NCBI GenBank assembly: GCA_910586615.1
Contig: CAJUJP010000018.1
Coordinates: 5,931 to 69,930, forward strand
DNA length: 64,000 nt
Reading direction: 5' to 3'
From: an uncultured Lachnospiraceae bacterium
GTDB taxonomy: Bacteria; Bacillota; Clostridia; Lachnospirales; Lachnospiraceae
Shown here one piece after another: positions 26,541-35,707 of the stretch. Each line of letters begins with the position of its first letter. Position 1 is the first letter of the stretch. A program made the position numbers and the translations under genes. Below the pieces are notes generated by a model, which saw nothing but the letters and a program-made list of their open reading frames with translations, searched no databases and was not told the origin of the DNA.

Positions 26541-27980
26541 ATGACATTACAGAAATGGAAAAACCCTTTAGTAACCGGAACTGTCATTCTTACACTGACC
26601 GGTCTCCTCAGCCGTTTTATCGGCTTTTTCTATCGCATTTTCCTGTCAAATATATTCGGCGCTGAAGGCATGGGAATCTATCAGCTGATCTCCCCTGTGC
26701 TGGCGCTCTCCTTCTCGCTGACCGTATCCGGCATCCAGACTGCCATCTCAAAATATGTGGCCAGTGAAACAAGCACCCGTGACTATAAGACCTCTTTCCG
26801 CACGCTCTGGGCAGGCTTCCTTCTTGCCATGGCGCTGTCCGCGGCCTGCGCGCTGTACATTTATCTGTATGCGGACTGGATCGCCGTCACCCTTTTGCTG
26901 GAAGCACGAACTGCACCGTTACTGCGCATCATCGCCCTGTCCATCCCTATGGCTACCGTGCATTCCTGTATTAACGGCTACTTCTACGGCATCCGCAAAA
27001 CCGCCATTCCGGCCGTATCCCAACTGGCGGAACAGCTTTGCCGTGTGGGCTCTGTCTATCTGATCTACTACTTCTGCAGACAGCATAACATGAAACCTAC
27101 CATCAGTTTTGCCGTAGCAGGTCTGGTTATCGGTGAAGGTGCCTCCATGATTGTCTCTGTCGTTGCAATTCTGGCACGGGCGCATCAGGTATTTCCGGTT
27201 CGGGATTATGAATCCGGCACTTCACATACACCCGGCCGTGCTTTTTGCAATGGAGGATTTTTTCGTTCTGCCCGCAGATCTCAGACTCCTCTGCGTACAG
27301 CGCCGGTCTGGAGCATATACAGAGGGATCATGGGACAGCTTCTGCGGCTGGCAGTGCCTCTGTCCGCCAACCGGCTGGTTATCAACCTGCTGCAAAGCAT
27401 CGAGGCGATCTATATCCCCAACAGGCTTATGGCCCACGGATTGAACAATGCCGATGCCCTGGGCGTGTACGGTGTGCTGACGGGAATGAGCCTGCCGTTG
27501 ATCCTTTTTCCGTCGGCCATCACCAATTCCATATCCGTACTGCTGCTGCCCATCGTGTCCGAAGCAGACGCCGCCGGCAACAAAGCCGCTGTCAGACGGG
27601 CCATCATGACTTCCATACGCTACTGCCTGCTGCTGGGTTTCGGCTGTACTGCCATGTTTCTTCTTCTGGGACGTCCCGCAGGACGCCTGTTGTTTCACTC
27701 GGAACTGGCCGGCAGCTTTATCTTGACCTTAAGCTTTATCTGCCCTTTCATGTATATCGCCAGTACACTGAACAGCATTCTGAACGGACTGGGAAAAACG
27801 GCCCAGACTTTCCTGTTCAGCGTGGTCAGCCTTCTGCTGCGCCTGCTCTTTGTGTTCATCGCCATTCCGGTCTACGGGATCAAAGGCTACCTCTGGGGCA
27901 CACTGGCAAGCCAGATGCTGCAGACGTTTCTGTGCACGGTATCGGCGCTTCATATTTCCCATAAGGCACACCGGGCGTAA
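26541..27980 (+). CDS. SpoVB-like lipid-linked polysaccharide flippase
   Basis: This 479-residue polytopic protein has about 12-14 membrane segments. The opening LTLTGLLSRFIGFFYRIFLSNIFGAEGMGIYQL is typical of SpoVB/MurJ-like MOP-superfamily exporters (quoted in two overlapping pieces of that motif). SpoVB members act in spore cortex or cell-wall precursor translocation. It is shorter than SpoVB itself and has a hydrophilic loop at about 215-260, rich in Arg and Thr. It is divergent from mnmA. No convincing ribosome site precedes the ATG, so the exact start is uncertain. Confidence 0.82.
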   Translation: MTLQKWKNPLVTGTVILTLTGLLSRFIGFFYRIFLSNIFGAEGMGIYQLISPVLALSFSLTVSGIQTAISKYVASETSTRDYKTSFRTLWAGFLLAMALSAACALYIYLYADWIAVTLLLEARTAPLLRIIALSIPMATVHSCINGYFYGIRKTAIPAVSQLAEQLCRVGSVYLIYYFCRQHNMKPTISFAVAGLVIGEGASMIVSVVAILARAHQVFPVRDYESGTSHTPGRAFCNGGFFRSARRSQTPLRTAPVWSIYRGIMGQLLRLAVPLSANRLVINLLQSIEAIYIPNRLMAHGLNNADALGVYGVLTGMSLPLILFPSAITNSISVLLLPIVSEADAAGNKAAVRRAIMTSIRYCLLLGFGCTAMFLLLGRPAGRLLFHSELAGSFILTLSFICPFMYIASTLNSILNGLGKTAQTFLFSVVSLLLRLLFVFIAIPVYGIKGYLWGTLASQMLQTFLCTVSALHISHKAHRA

Positions 27981-28102
27981 ACCGCCTGCCGAAGCGTCTT
28001 GTCTACACAGACTTTTCTCCTGAGGCAGGTTGTGCAAGCGCCAAAATGCGGCTTTGGAGCATTTTGTGTGCATAAAAGTACGCAGACACGCAAAAACGTT
28101 TC

Positions 28103-28131
28103 TTGCGATTCACACCCTAATATACTATAAT
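28103..28131 (+). promoter_or_regulatory. Sigma-A promoter of the DAHP synthase gene
   Basis: TTGCGA (28103-28108) and a perfect TATAAT (28126-28131) are spaced by 17 bases, about 97 bases before the start codon. The leader of roughly 90 nt shows no obvious attenuator peptide. A separate 8-bp hairpin CAAAATGC/GCATTTTG lies upstream at 28053-28077. Confidence 0.7.
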
Positions 28132-28227
28132 ATATGTGCTTTTGCCAGAAAAATCGATTCCATCTGTGTATCCAACGTAACTGTTTTGTCTGGCACTGAG
28201 TATACATTTTAAGAGGAGTGTGAAAAA

Positions 28228-29256
28228 ATGTCTTTTCATTATGTAGCAAAATTACCAACCCCGGAAGAAATCCGTAAACAGTTTCCGGTGCCCGAACATC
28301 TCGTGAAGCTCAAACAGGCCCGGGATGCCGAGATCCGTGATGTCATTACCGGAAAAAGCAGCAAATTTCTGCTGATCATCGGGCCCTGTTCCGCAGATAA
28401 CGAGGAAGCGGTTTGTGATTATGTAAACCGGCTTGCCCGCATCAACGAACAGGTCAAAGATAAATTAATTCTGATACCCAGAATCTATACAAACAAGCCC
28501 CGTACTACCGGCGAGGGATACAAAGGCATCGTCAGTCAGCCCGACCCGGAGAAAAAACCGGATTTCACAAGCGGCCTGATTGCCATGCGCAAGATGCATA
28601 TCCGCGCCATCGAAGAATCCAGACTGACCGCCGCGGATGAAATGCTCTATCCCGACAACTGGGGCTATGTGGAGGACATCCTTTCCTATGTTGCCATCGG
28701 GGCACGTTCCGTAGAGGATCAGCAGCACCGCATGACCGTCAGCGGTTTCGACGTTCCCGCCGGCATGAAGAACCCTACCAGCGGCACACTGTCCGTCATG
28801 CTGAACTCGATCTATGCCGCACAGCATCCCCATGAATTTATCTACAGAGGATTTGAAGTGAGTACAGGCGGCAATCCGCTGGCACACGCTGTCCTGCGCG
28901 GTTCCGTCAACAAGCACGGCCGGAGCCTGCCAAACTACCACTATGAAGATCTGGCCATGCTCTGCTCCCTGTACCATGAATATGACCTTGTGAATCCGGC
29001 CTGCATCATCGATGCCAACCACAATAACTCCGATAAGAAGTACGAGCAGCAGATTCGTATTGTCAAGGAAGTAATGCACAGCCGGAAACTGAACAGCGAT
29101 ATTCACCGCATGGTAAAAGGCGTTATGGTGGAAAGCTATATTGAAGAAGGCAGCCAGAAAATCGGCGAAGGCATCTACGGTAAATCCATTACCGATCCCT
29201 GTCTGGGCTGGAAAGCATCGGAACGGCTGATCTATGATATTGCAGAATACGAGTAA
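28228..29256 (+). CDS. 3-deoxy-7-phosphoheptulonate (DAHP) synthase, class I
   Basis: This 342-residue enzyme condenses phosphoenolpyruvate and erythrose 4-phosphate, the first step of aromatic amino-acid synthesis. Class I motifs are present: LLIIGPCSADN, PRIYTNKPRTTGEGYKG, GARSVEDQQHR, GMKNPTSG, LRGSVNKHGRSLPNYHY and IDANHNNS. It is of the AroF/G/H size class without an extra mutase domain. It has its own promoter and terminator, with GAGGAG before the ATG. The next shikimate-pathway gene in view is aroA at 46-47 kb. Feedback specificity cannot be read. Confidence 0.93.
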   Translation: MSFHYVAKLPTPEEIRKQFPVPEHLVKLKQARDAEIRDVITGKSSKFLLIIGPCSADNEEAVCDYVNRLARINEQVKDKLILIPRIYTNKPRTTGEGYKGIVSQPDPEKKPDFTSGLIAMRKMHIRAIEESRLTAADEMLYPDNWGYVEDILSYVAIGARSVEDQQHRMTVSGFDVPAGMKNPTSGTLSVMLNSIYAAQHPHEFIYRGFEVSTGGNPLAHAVLRGSVNKHGRSLPNYHYEDLAMLCSLYHEYDLVNPACIIDANHNNSDKKYEQQIRIVKEVMHSRKLNSDIHRMVKGVMVESYIEEGSQKIGEGIYGKSITDPCLGWKASERLIYDIAEYE

Positions 29257-29281
29257 AAAACACCAGAAAATCAACCACTGA

Positions 29282-29306
29282 AGCAGCCATTCCGGCTGCT
29301 TTTTTG
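29282..29306 (+). terminator. Terminator after the DAHP synthase gene
   Basis: Hairpin AGCAGCC / GGCTGCT with a 5-base loop, followed by T6, 25 bases after the stop. Confidence 0.85.
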
Positions 29307-29358
29307 GTACTTCAGTTTATTCTCTTTCTCAGAAATCTCTTCCTGTGATATTTTCCTC

Positions 29359-29410
29359 TTGACCCAAGTATGAAATCGTACTATACTAGCTTTTAGTATG
29401 AAATCATACC
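29359..29410 (+). promoter_or_regulatory. Promoter and twin operators of the marR-MATE operon
   Basis: TTGACC (29359-29364) and TATACT (29382-29387) are 17 bases apart. Two near-identical palindromic 16-mers, AGTATGAAATCGTACT (29367-29382) and AGTATGAAATCATACC (29395-29410), lie within the spacer and just downstream of the -10. This is the layout expected for autorepression by the MarR protein encoded next. Confidence 0.75.
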
Positions 29411-29431
29411 ATTGTAAAGGAAACTGAACTT

Positions 29432-29872
29432 ATGAACATACATTCCTCAAAAGAACTGAAACGCCACAACTATCTGGTCAATGAAATCGAGGCCGCCTAC
29501 CACGACATCGCCCTCAAATTAGGACTGCCTGACAGTTCCATGATTGTCCTGTATGCAATTTTTGACAATGGGGATTCCTGCCCGCTCAGAGATATCATAA
29601 ACAATTCCGGCATCAGCAAACAGACTGCCAATTCCGCACTGCGCAAACTGGAATCGGAAGGTGTAATCTATCTTGAATCTGCCGGACCAAAAAACAAAAC
29701 AGTCTGTCTCACCGAATACGGCAGACATCTGGCTGAGCGGACTGCCGGAAAAATCATCAAAATTGAAAATGATCTCTTTTCCTCCTGGCCGCAGGCTGAT
29801 GTGGAAAAATATCTGGAACTGACTGAACGCTATCTGCGCGATTTCAGAAACAGAATCGGTGAATTACTGTGA
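29432..29872 (+). CDS. MarR-family regulator of the adjacent MATE pump
   Basis: This 146-residue winged-helix protein has the recognition region LRDIINNSGISKQTANSALRKLESEGVIYLE and the wing SAGPKNKTVCLTEYGR, flanked by dimerisation helices. It most likely represses its own operon through the twin palindromes 22-65 bases upstream and is released by a drug-like ligand. The start follows AAAGGAAA. The MATE gene follows after 42 bases and is presumably co-transcribed. Confidence 0.9.
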   Translation: MNIHSSKELKRHNYLVNEIEAAYHDIALKLGLPDSSMIVLYAIFDNGDSCPLRDIINNSGISKQTANSALRKLESEGVIYLESAGPKNKTVCLTEYGRHLAERTAGKIIKIENDLFSSWPQADVEKYLELTERYLRDFRNRIGELL

Positions 29873-29914
29873 ATACATAACATATATCAATTTACAAAAG
29901 GAGTGTGTTTAACA

Positions 29915-31252
29915 ATGAAAACAGCAATACAGTTATCAGACCACTTTACCTACAATAAATTACTGCGCTTTACCTTACCTTCCATCACCATGATGGTGTT
30001 TACATCAATTTACGGTGTTGTGGACGGTTTCTTCGTATCCAATTTTGCAGGAAAAACCGCTTTTGCCGCGGTCAATCTTATCATGCCCTTCGTCATGATC
30101 CTGGGCGGCATGGGATTCATGATCGGCACCGGCGGGACAGCCCTCACGGCACTTATTCTGGGGACAGGTGACCGTGAAAAAGCAAACCGCTGCTTTTCCA
30201 TGATGATCTGCCTGACACTGGGGCTTGGGCTTACGCTGTCTGTCCTGGGTATCCTTTTCATGCGCCCTGTCGCCGCGCTCCTTGGCGCCACGCCGGAAAT
30301 GATGGAGCATTGTGTCCTTTACGGCAGAATCGTGACCGGATTCACTTTCACATTCATGCTGCAGAATGTATTTCAAAGTTTCCTGATCGCTGCCGAACGG
30401 CCCAAACTCGGTCTGGTGGTAACCATTGCCGCGGGTGTCACAAACATGATTCTTGATGCTCTCTTTGTGGGTGTATTCCGATGGGGTGTGGCTGGCGCGG
30501 CTTTCGCCACCGGTTTAAGCCAGTGTATCGGGGGACTTCTGCCCTTTATATATTTTGCCAGACCGAATACCAGCCTTCTCAGGCTTATTCCGGCGAAGCC
30601 GGAGTTTAGGCCCATGCTGCTGGCCTGCGCTAACGGTTCTTCGGAGTTGATGAGCAACATCTCCACTTCCGTTGTCAGCATAATCTACAACTTTCAGCTT
30701 ATGAAATATATAGGTGAAAACGGGGTCTCGGCATACGGGGTGCTGATGTATGTGCAGTTTATTTTTATTGCCATTTTCATCGGCTATTCCATCGGTTCCG
30801 CGCCTGTGATCAGTTACCATTATGGTGCCGGAAACGATGCCGAATTGAAAAACATGCTCAAAAAAAGTGTTACGCTCTCCGGTATCGCCGGCATTGTCCT
30901 GACTGCATCCGCATTCCTGCTGGCAGACCCGCTGGCCGGAATATTTGTGGGCTATGATGCCGAACTGTTTGCACTGACCAGCCACGCATTCAGGCTGTTT
31001 TCATTTTCTTTTCTGTTAGCAGGCTTTAATATTTTTATATCCTCGCTTTTTACCGCACTCAACAACGGAGCAGTTTCAGCCGCCATATCCTTCATGCGGA
31101 CACTGATCTTCCAGACCGCATCCGTGCTGCTGCTTCCCGTTCTTATGGGGATCGACGGAATCTGGTGGGCCATCACGGCAGCGGAAATCTGTGCCTGTAT
31201 CCTCTCCATCGTTTTTTTGTCTGTCAAACGCGGAAAATATCATTATTTTTAA
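29915..31252 (+). CDS. MATE-family multidrug efflux transporter
   Basis: This 445-residue protein has 12 predicted membrane segments in two six-helix halves. The first half has MMVFTSIYGVVDGFFVSNFA and the second repeats the pattern with NISTSVVSIIYNFQLMKYIG. MATE proteins export cationic drugs or metabolites using Na+ or H+. The start at 29915 (MKTAIQLSDHF) follows AAAGGAG; the ATG four codons earlier overlaps that site. It lies in an operon with the MarR regulator and is followed by a strong terminator. The substrate is unknown. Confidence 0.92.
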   Translation: MKTAIQLSDHFTYNKLLRFTLPSITMMVFTSIYGVVDGFFVSNFAGKTAFAAVNLIMPFVMILGGMGFMIGTGGTALTALILGTGDREKANRCFSMMICLTLGLGLTLSVLGILFMRPVAALLGATPEMMEHCVLYGRIVTGFTFTFMLQNVFQSFLIAAERPKLGLVVTIAAGVTNMILDALFVGVFRWGVAGAAFATGLSQCIGGLLPFIYFARPNTSLLRLIPAKPEFRPMLLACANGSSELMSNISTSVVSIIYNFQLMKYIGENGVSAYGVLMYVQFIFIAIFIGYSIGSAPVISYHYGAGNDAELKNMLKKSVTLSGIAGIVLTASAFLLADPLAGIFVGYDAELFALTSHAFRLFSFSFLLAGFNIFISSLFTALNNGAVSAAISFMRTLIFQTASVLLLPVLMGIDGIWWAITAAEICACILSIVFLSVKRGKYHYF

Positions 31253-31270
31253 AAGATCAGGCCAAACCGC

Positions 31271-31319
31271 AGCGGGGACCGGAAAAGACACTTCTGTACT
31301 TTCCCGGTCCCCGCTTTTC
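31271..31319 (+). terminator. Terminator after the MATE gene
   Basis: Hairpin GCGGGGACCGG / CCGGTCCCCGC (31272-31282 with 31303-31313, 11 bp) with a 20-base loop, followed by T4. It separates this operon from the convergent Bce-type permease gene. Confidence 0.8.
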
Positions 31320-31321
31320 TG

Positions 31322-33361
31322 TTATTCCTGCTTCACGATCCGGTAATATTTCTTCGCCGTAATCAGATAGCTCACACCGTACACCACCACAAACACCGCC
31401 GCTGTCCCGGCTATGCTTCCCACAAAGATTCTCATGTCAAACAGAGAGATCGTCGCAAACAATCCTTTTACCATGAACATTCCCGCCATCGTATGCAGCA
31501 GTGCTCCTGCAAGCGGCAGACCAAAAAACATCAGTATCTGTCTGTGCACTGTACTGTGAATCTCCCGTTCACTCATGCCGACCTTCTGCATAATGCCGAA
31601 ATTATTCCGATCCTCATATCCTTCCGAAATCTGCTTGTAATACATAATCAGAAGCAGACACATAAAAAAGATCAGTCCGAATATAATGCCCACAAACAGC
31701 AGCGCGCCATACATAATCTGCGTATTTTCTCTCCACTCCACACCATTCTCAAGACCATTGAATCCCGGCCGGCTCTCTCCCCATGCACTGAATTCACTCA
31801 AAAACGCTGTTTTCTTTTCATCTGCGCCTTCCAGCAGAAGCAGAATCCGCTGCGACACATCACTTTTGATAAATCCTGCCGCATCTTCCACTCCATACGC
31901 CTCGCACCATGCCCGGACACATGCTTCCCGAACCTCTTCATCCCTGACGATCATCACATATCGCGCCTGATACACATTCTCGTCTGCCTTCGGGTACGGA
32001 AAAAATCCGTCAAGCTCCTCCTTCACCTGCAGCTTTTTGTTAAAAAAGTCGATTGAATCATATCCGAAATCACTGCCGCTGCAATAAATGAGGGCTTCCT
32101 CCTCTGCCAGACTGAAGGCACGATTTTCTACACGGTTGTAGTCATCCTGCATGATCAGATCAAGCTGATACTCATCTTCGTAATCCTCTCCCGTCTGCAT
32201 CTCAAACCTGTTTTCAACTTTTCTGACATGAAGCGTCACTTTATCGTATATATCTAATCTTGCCGCCGAAATACCATATTTTTCTTCCAGCGCAGTCTCC
32301 TTCTGTATCACGGCATCCGGATCGACTTTTTCTCCCCTGTAAGACATGGTCAGATCGTAAGGGTATATAAAATGCATACATCCTTCCAGACCAACGCTCA
32401 GTGCCACCGTACAGATCAGCGTAATAAGCACCATGGTAGAAAAAATACAGATATTGGAAAGACTCGCCGCACTCTTTTTCATGCGGTAAAGCATTCCTGA
32501 AACGGTGATAAAATTTTTCGGCCTGTAATAAATCCTCTTCCTTGTCTTCATCCACTTCAGAAACGCGATGCTTCCCGACGTAAATAAAAGATATGTTCCA
32601 ATGATCACCAGAAAAACCGCCAGGAAAAAGTTGATAAAGATCATGGAGTCAACCTTGGCAGTAATGGAGCAATAATAGCCTGCACCCAGCGATGCCGCAC
32701 CGAGTATGGCATACAGCCATAAAAACCGCGGCTCTTTCTCACCTTTTTTGCTGCCGCTCATTAGTTCAACAGGCCTTGCTTTGCCCACCTCCCATAAGCC
32801 CCACACATAATTGACCAAAAACACAACGGCAAAATAGGCCAGTGTCTCCCGAAATGCCAACGGTTCAAACACAAAACTTATGTCTGCCGAAAGCCTGCAG
32901 ATCCGGAGCAGCAAAAGAAACATAAGCTTGGATAGCACAACGCCGAAAATGATTCCTCCTGCTATCGTCCACACATAAAGGATCACCGTCTCAAAAAGCA
33001 TCATGACTCCGATATGCTTTTTCTCCAATCCCAGAATATGATACAGCCCGAATTCCTTTCTGCGCCTTTTGATCAAAAACCCGTTGGCATAGATCAGAAA
33101 ACATACAAGTATGATCGATAAAAGGCCCTGTCCCATCTGCATCAAAATCCACATGTATGCACTTTTGGGAATTAATTTCACAATATCATTGTGCAGGATC
33201 GATGCAAATACAAAATAGATAAACACCGAAAAAATACCTGCTGCAAGATAAGGATAATATACGCTTCCGTTGCTCACAATGCCCTTCCAGGCAAGCTGTG
33301 GCAGCAGTTTTATCCGCAGTCTGTCTGTTTTGTTGTTTGTCCTGCCGGTTGATGTGTTCAT
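31322..33361 (-). CDS. BceB-type ABC transporter permease (peptide antibiotic resistance/sensing)
   Basis: This 679-residue permease has ten membrane segments: one near residues 38-60, a block up to about 320, an extracytoplasmic domain of about 210 residues (about 325-540), and a final FtsX-like block. The FtsX motif LIKRRRKEFGLYHILGLEKKHIG is typical of BceB proteins. With the ATPase and the intramembrane-sensing kinase it should detect and counter peptide antibiotics such as bacitracin-like or lantibiotic molecules that bind lipid II cycle intermediates. The start overlaps the ATPase stop by 4 bases. Confidence 0.88.
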   Translation of the reverse strand: MNTSTGRTNNKTDRLRIKLLPQLAWKGIVSNGSVYYPYLAAGIFSVFIYFVFASILHNDIVKLIPKSAYMWILMQMGQGLLSIILVCFLIYANGFLIKRRRKEFGLYHILGLEKKHIGVMMLFETVILYVWTIAGGIIFGVVLSKLMFLLLLRICRLSADISFVFEPLAFRETLAYFAVVFLVNYVWGLWEVGKARPVELMSGSKKGEKEPRFLWLYAILGAASLGAGYYCSITAKVDSMIFINFFLAVFLVIIGTYLLFTSGSIAFLKWMKTRKRIYYRPKNFITVSGMLYRMKKSAASLSNICIFSTMVLITLICTVALSVGLEGCMHFIYPYDLTMSYRGEKVDPDAVIQKETALEEKYGISAARLDIYDKVTLHVRKVENRFEMQTGEDYEDEYQLDLIMQDDYNRVENRAFSLAEEEALIYCSGSDFGYDSIDFFNKKLQVKEELDGFFPYPKADENVYQARYVMIVRDEEVREACVRAWCEAYGVEDAAGFIKSDVSQRILLLLEGADEKKTAFLSEFSAWGESRPGFNGLENGVEWRENTQIMYGALLFVGIIFGLIFFMCLLLIMYYKQISEGYEDRNNFGIMQKVGMSEREIHSTVHRQILMFFGLPLAGALLHTMAGMFMVKGLFATISLFDMRIFVGSIAGTAAVFVVVYGVSYLITAKKYYRIVKQE

Positions 33362-34278
33362 GCCGGATACACCTCTTTTCTCTCCTCAGATTCTTCTGCC
33401 TTCCCGCTCTGCTTTTCTATGCACATCCTTCTGTCAGTGCAGTTCTGTCCAGCCTTACAGTTTCGGACGCTGTCTTTTTCTATGACAGATGCTTCTGTTT
33501 TCTGCTCCGTGTCTGCACCGTCTTCCTTTTGCGTCTGCAATACCGTCAACGCATCGGATATCATCTTATACATAGCCTCATTGCTCTGATTCCCCTTATA
33601 GATCTGGTGAAATACACAGCCGTCCTTGATAAAAAGCACCCGTCCTGCATGGCTGGCCGCCTGAATACTGTGAGTCACCATCAGAATTGTCTGCCCCTCC
33701 CTGTTCACTTCACTGAACAGTCGAAGCAGCTTTCCTGCCGCCTTGGAATCCAACGCCCCGGTAGGCTCGTCCGCCAGAATAATATCCGGTTCCGTGATCA
33801 GTGCCCTGCATACCGCTGCACGCTGCTTCTGACCGCCTGACACCTCATACGGAAATTTTTCCAGAATTTCTCCGATGTCCAGTTTCCTTGCCAGCGGAAG
33901 AAGCCTCTTCTCCATTTCCCGGTAGTCCGCACCTGCCAGTACAAGGGGCAGATAAATATTGTCTTTCAGGGACAGCGTATCCAGCAGATTGAAGTCCTGG
34001 AACACAAATCCCAGATGTTCTCTTCGAAAAGCACAGATCTCACGATGCCTGATCTCTGTAAGATCCCGTCCGTCCAGCAGCACCTGACCGCTGGTCGCCT
34101 TATCCAGAGAAGCCAGAATATTAAGAAGCGTCGTCTTCCCGGAACCGGATTCACCCATGACCGCCACATACTCCCCTTCCTCTACAGAAAAGTTCACATC
34201 GCATAAAGCCTGCACTTTGGCCGCTCCGAATCTTGTGGTATATACTTTTTTGACATTTTTAACCTCTAGCAGTGACAT
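33358..34278 (-). CDS. BceA-type ABC transporter ATPase with extended C-terminus
   Basis: This 306-residue ATPase has Walker A GESGSGKTTLL, Q-loop FQDFNLL, signature VSGGQKQR, Walker B IILADEPTGALDS and switch His in MVTHS. The first 250 residues match BceA/MacB-type ATPases. The last 50 or so are an unusual hydrophilic tail with three cysteines (KAGQNCTDRRMCIEKQSGKA) and many Glu and Lys. It is co-transcribed with the permease, overlapping by 4 bases. A likely regulator-dependent promoter lies upstream at 34384-34451. Confidence 0.9.
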   Translation of the reverse strand: MSLLEVKNVKKVYTTRFGAAKVQALCDVNFSVEEGEYVAVMGESGSGKTTLLNILASLDKATSGQVLLDGRDLTEIRHREICAFRREHLGFVFQDFNLLDTLSLKDNIYLPLVLAGADYREMEKRLLPLARKLDIGEILEKFPYEVSGGQKQRAAVCRALITEPDIILADEPTGALDSKAAGKLLRLFSEVNREGQTILMVTHSIQAASHAGRVLFIKDGCVFHQIYKGNQSNEAMYKMISDALTVLQTQKEDGADTEQKTEASVIEKDSVRNCKAGQNCTDRRMCIEKQSGKAEESEERKEVYPA

Positions 34279-34383
34279 ATTATGTTAACCTCCTTCTGTT
34301 ATACCTGTTTTACGAAAGGGATTTTTTTATTCCACCAGACCATTCTTTCCCGACTTGCAATTTTCTCTCCCTTACATAAAGCA

Positions 34384-34451
34384 ATTATATAAAAAGAAGA
34401 AATGTACTGCCATTCATCAGGCTTACATTTCTTTTCTCCGACCTTACATTT
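34384..34451 (-). promoter_or_regulatory. Probable response-regulator-dependent promoter of the Bce transporter
   Basis: On the minus strand, two direct repeats AAATGTAAG (34443-34451 and 34422-34430) are 21 bases apart, about two helical turns. They sit upstream of a TATAAT (34384-34389) that lacks a good -35. Direct repeats replacing a weak -35 are typical for OmpR-family activation. A third ATGTAAGG lies just downstream of the -10. Confidence 0.55.
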
Positions 34452-34521
34452 TTGTCACACATACTACATATATTCCATACTTTCGCTTCGCAGCGTCTCA
34501 AATTGCGGCAAATATCCTTCA

Positions 34522-34563
34522 GTCTCAAGTCAGCCTCAAACAAAAACAAGACTGACTTGAGAC
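34522..34563. repeat. Perfect 12-bp inverted repeat after the kinase gene
   Basis: GTCTCAAGTCAG (34522-34533) and CTGACTTGAGAC (34552-34563) are perfect inverted arms with an 18-base loop. They start 23 bases beyond the kinase stop (34586). No T-run follows on either strand, so it may be a processing or stability element, or a weak terminator between the sensor genes and the transporter promoter. Confidence 0.5.
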
Positions 34564-34585
34564 CAGAAATGAGACTTGCCGGCAT

Positions 34586-35665
34586 TCATTCCTGTACAAA
34601 TCCGAGAATGACCTTCGTCCCCTCTCCCGGAACAGACACCACCCTCATGGAATGCGCCATCCTGCCCATGATCCGGTCACAAAGATACAGGCCGATCCCG
34701 GTAGACTTTCGATCCAGCCGTCCGTTGTAACCCGTAAACCCTCTCTCAAAGATTCTTGGCAGATCGCTTTCCCTGATTCCGATTCCCGTATCCTCAATGA
34801 CCAGATAAGATGCCTTGCCAGACCTCATACTGCCATCCGCATCCGCTCCGTAGATCGCGATACCGCCCTGATAAGTATATTTCAATGCATTTGAGAACAC
34901 CTGCTCCACCACGAATCCCAGCCATTTTTCATCGGTCACTGCCCGGATCTCAAATTCCTCCATCCGAAAAGAAAGGCCGCTTCCCAGAAACAGCACAGAG
35001 TATTTGCGCACCGCCTGCTTTACGATCTCATATACATCGTAATCTTTAAAAAGGAAATCCGAAGACGGACTGTCCAGCCGGGCAAAGCATAAAGCCATCT
35101 GGGCATACTGCTCAATCTTAAACAGTTCCTCCTGACATCGCCGCTCCTGCCCCTCTTTACGCTCCTCATTGCCGCTTCTTTGCTGTTCACCCGCCGACAT
35201 GATATCCTCATTTTGAAGCAGCAGCCTGAGCGCCGCAATCGGCGTCTTGATCTGATGCGTCCACAGGGTATAATAATCTGCCATCTCTTTCTGCTTCTCA
35301 TCATATTTCGTGACAGACTTCCTCTTCGCCTGCTCTTCCTCCACAAGAAGCTGCAGAAACAGAGAATCAGGAAAGTTCTTCGCCTCCGGCAGAAACCGTG
35401 TTCTCTCCTCTTCTTTTTGCAGCGAAAAAAGCAGTCCGCGGCATTTTATGTGATAGCTTCTGTAATCAGCCAGCACCGCCAGAATGCCGAAAAAGACTGT
35501 TATTTCCACGGCGTACACCATATTTCTCCGTACCTGATCATAATGATACAAAAAAGCGACCGCATAAAATACCGTTACGATAAGGATGTATAATCCCATG
35601 GCCTTCCATTTATCCCGGATATATGCCCGGCATATCTGCATGTTCATTTCTTTTTGATTCATCAT
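34586..35665 (-). CDS. BceS-type intramembrane-sensing histidine kinase
   Basis: This 359-residue kinase has two membrane segments close together (about 22-40 and 50-67) with almost no extracytoplasmic loop, the hallmark of intramembrane-sensing kinases. The phospho-acceptor motif is WTHQIKTPIAALRL. The ATP-binding part contains NALKYTYQGG, VIEDTGIGI and RKSTGIGLYLCDRI. These kinases sense the transporter's own activity rather than the drug. A Glu/Arg-rich insert (about residues 160-180) lengthens the dimerisation region. It lies 42 bases after the regulator and is probably co-transcribed. Confidence 0.92.
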   Translation of the reverse strand: MMNQKEMNMQICRAYIRDKWKAMGLYILIVTVFYAVAFLYHYDQVRRNMVYAVEITVFFGILAVLADYRSYHIKCRGLLFSLQKEEERTRFLPEAKNFPDSLFLQLLVEEEQAKRKSVTKYDEKQKEMADYYTLWTHQIKTPIAALRLLLQNEDIMSAGEQQRSGNEERKEGQERRCQEELFKIEQYAQMALCFARLDSPSSDFLFKDYDVYEIVKQAVRKYSVLFLGSGLSFRMEEFEIRAVTDEKWLGFVVEQVFSNALKYTYQGGIAIYGADADGSMRSGKASYLVIEDTGIGIRESDLPRIFERGFTGYNGRLDRKSTGIGLYLCDRIMGRMAHSMRVVSVPGEGTKVILGFVQE

Positions 35666-35707
35666 AACTTGTTACACTCCTGAACTTTTATGATACCCTG
35701 TACAGAA

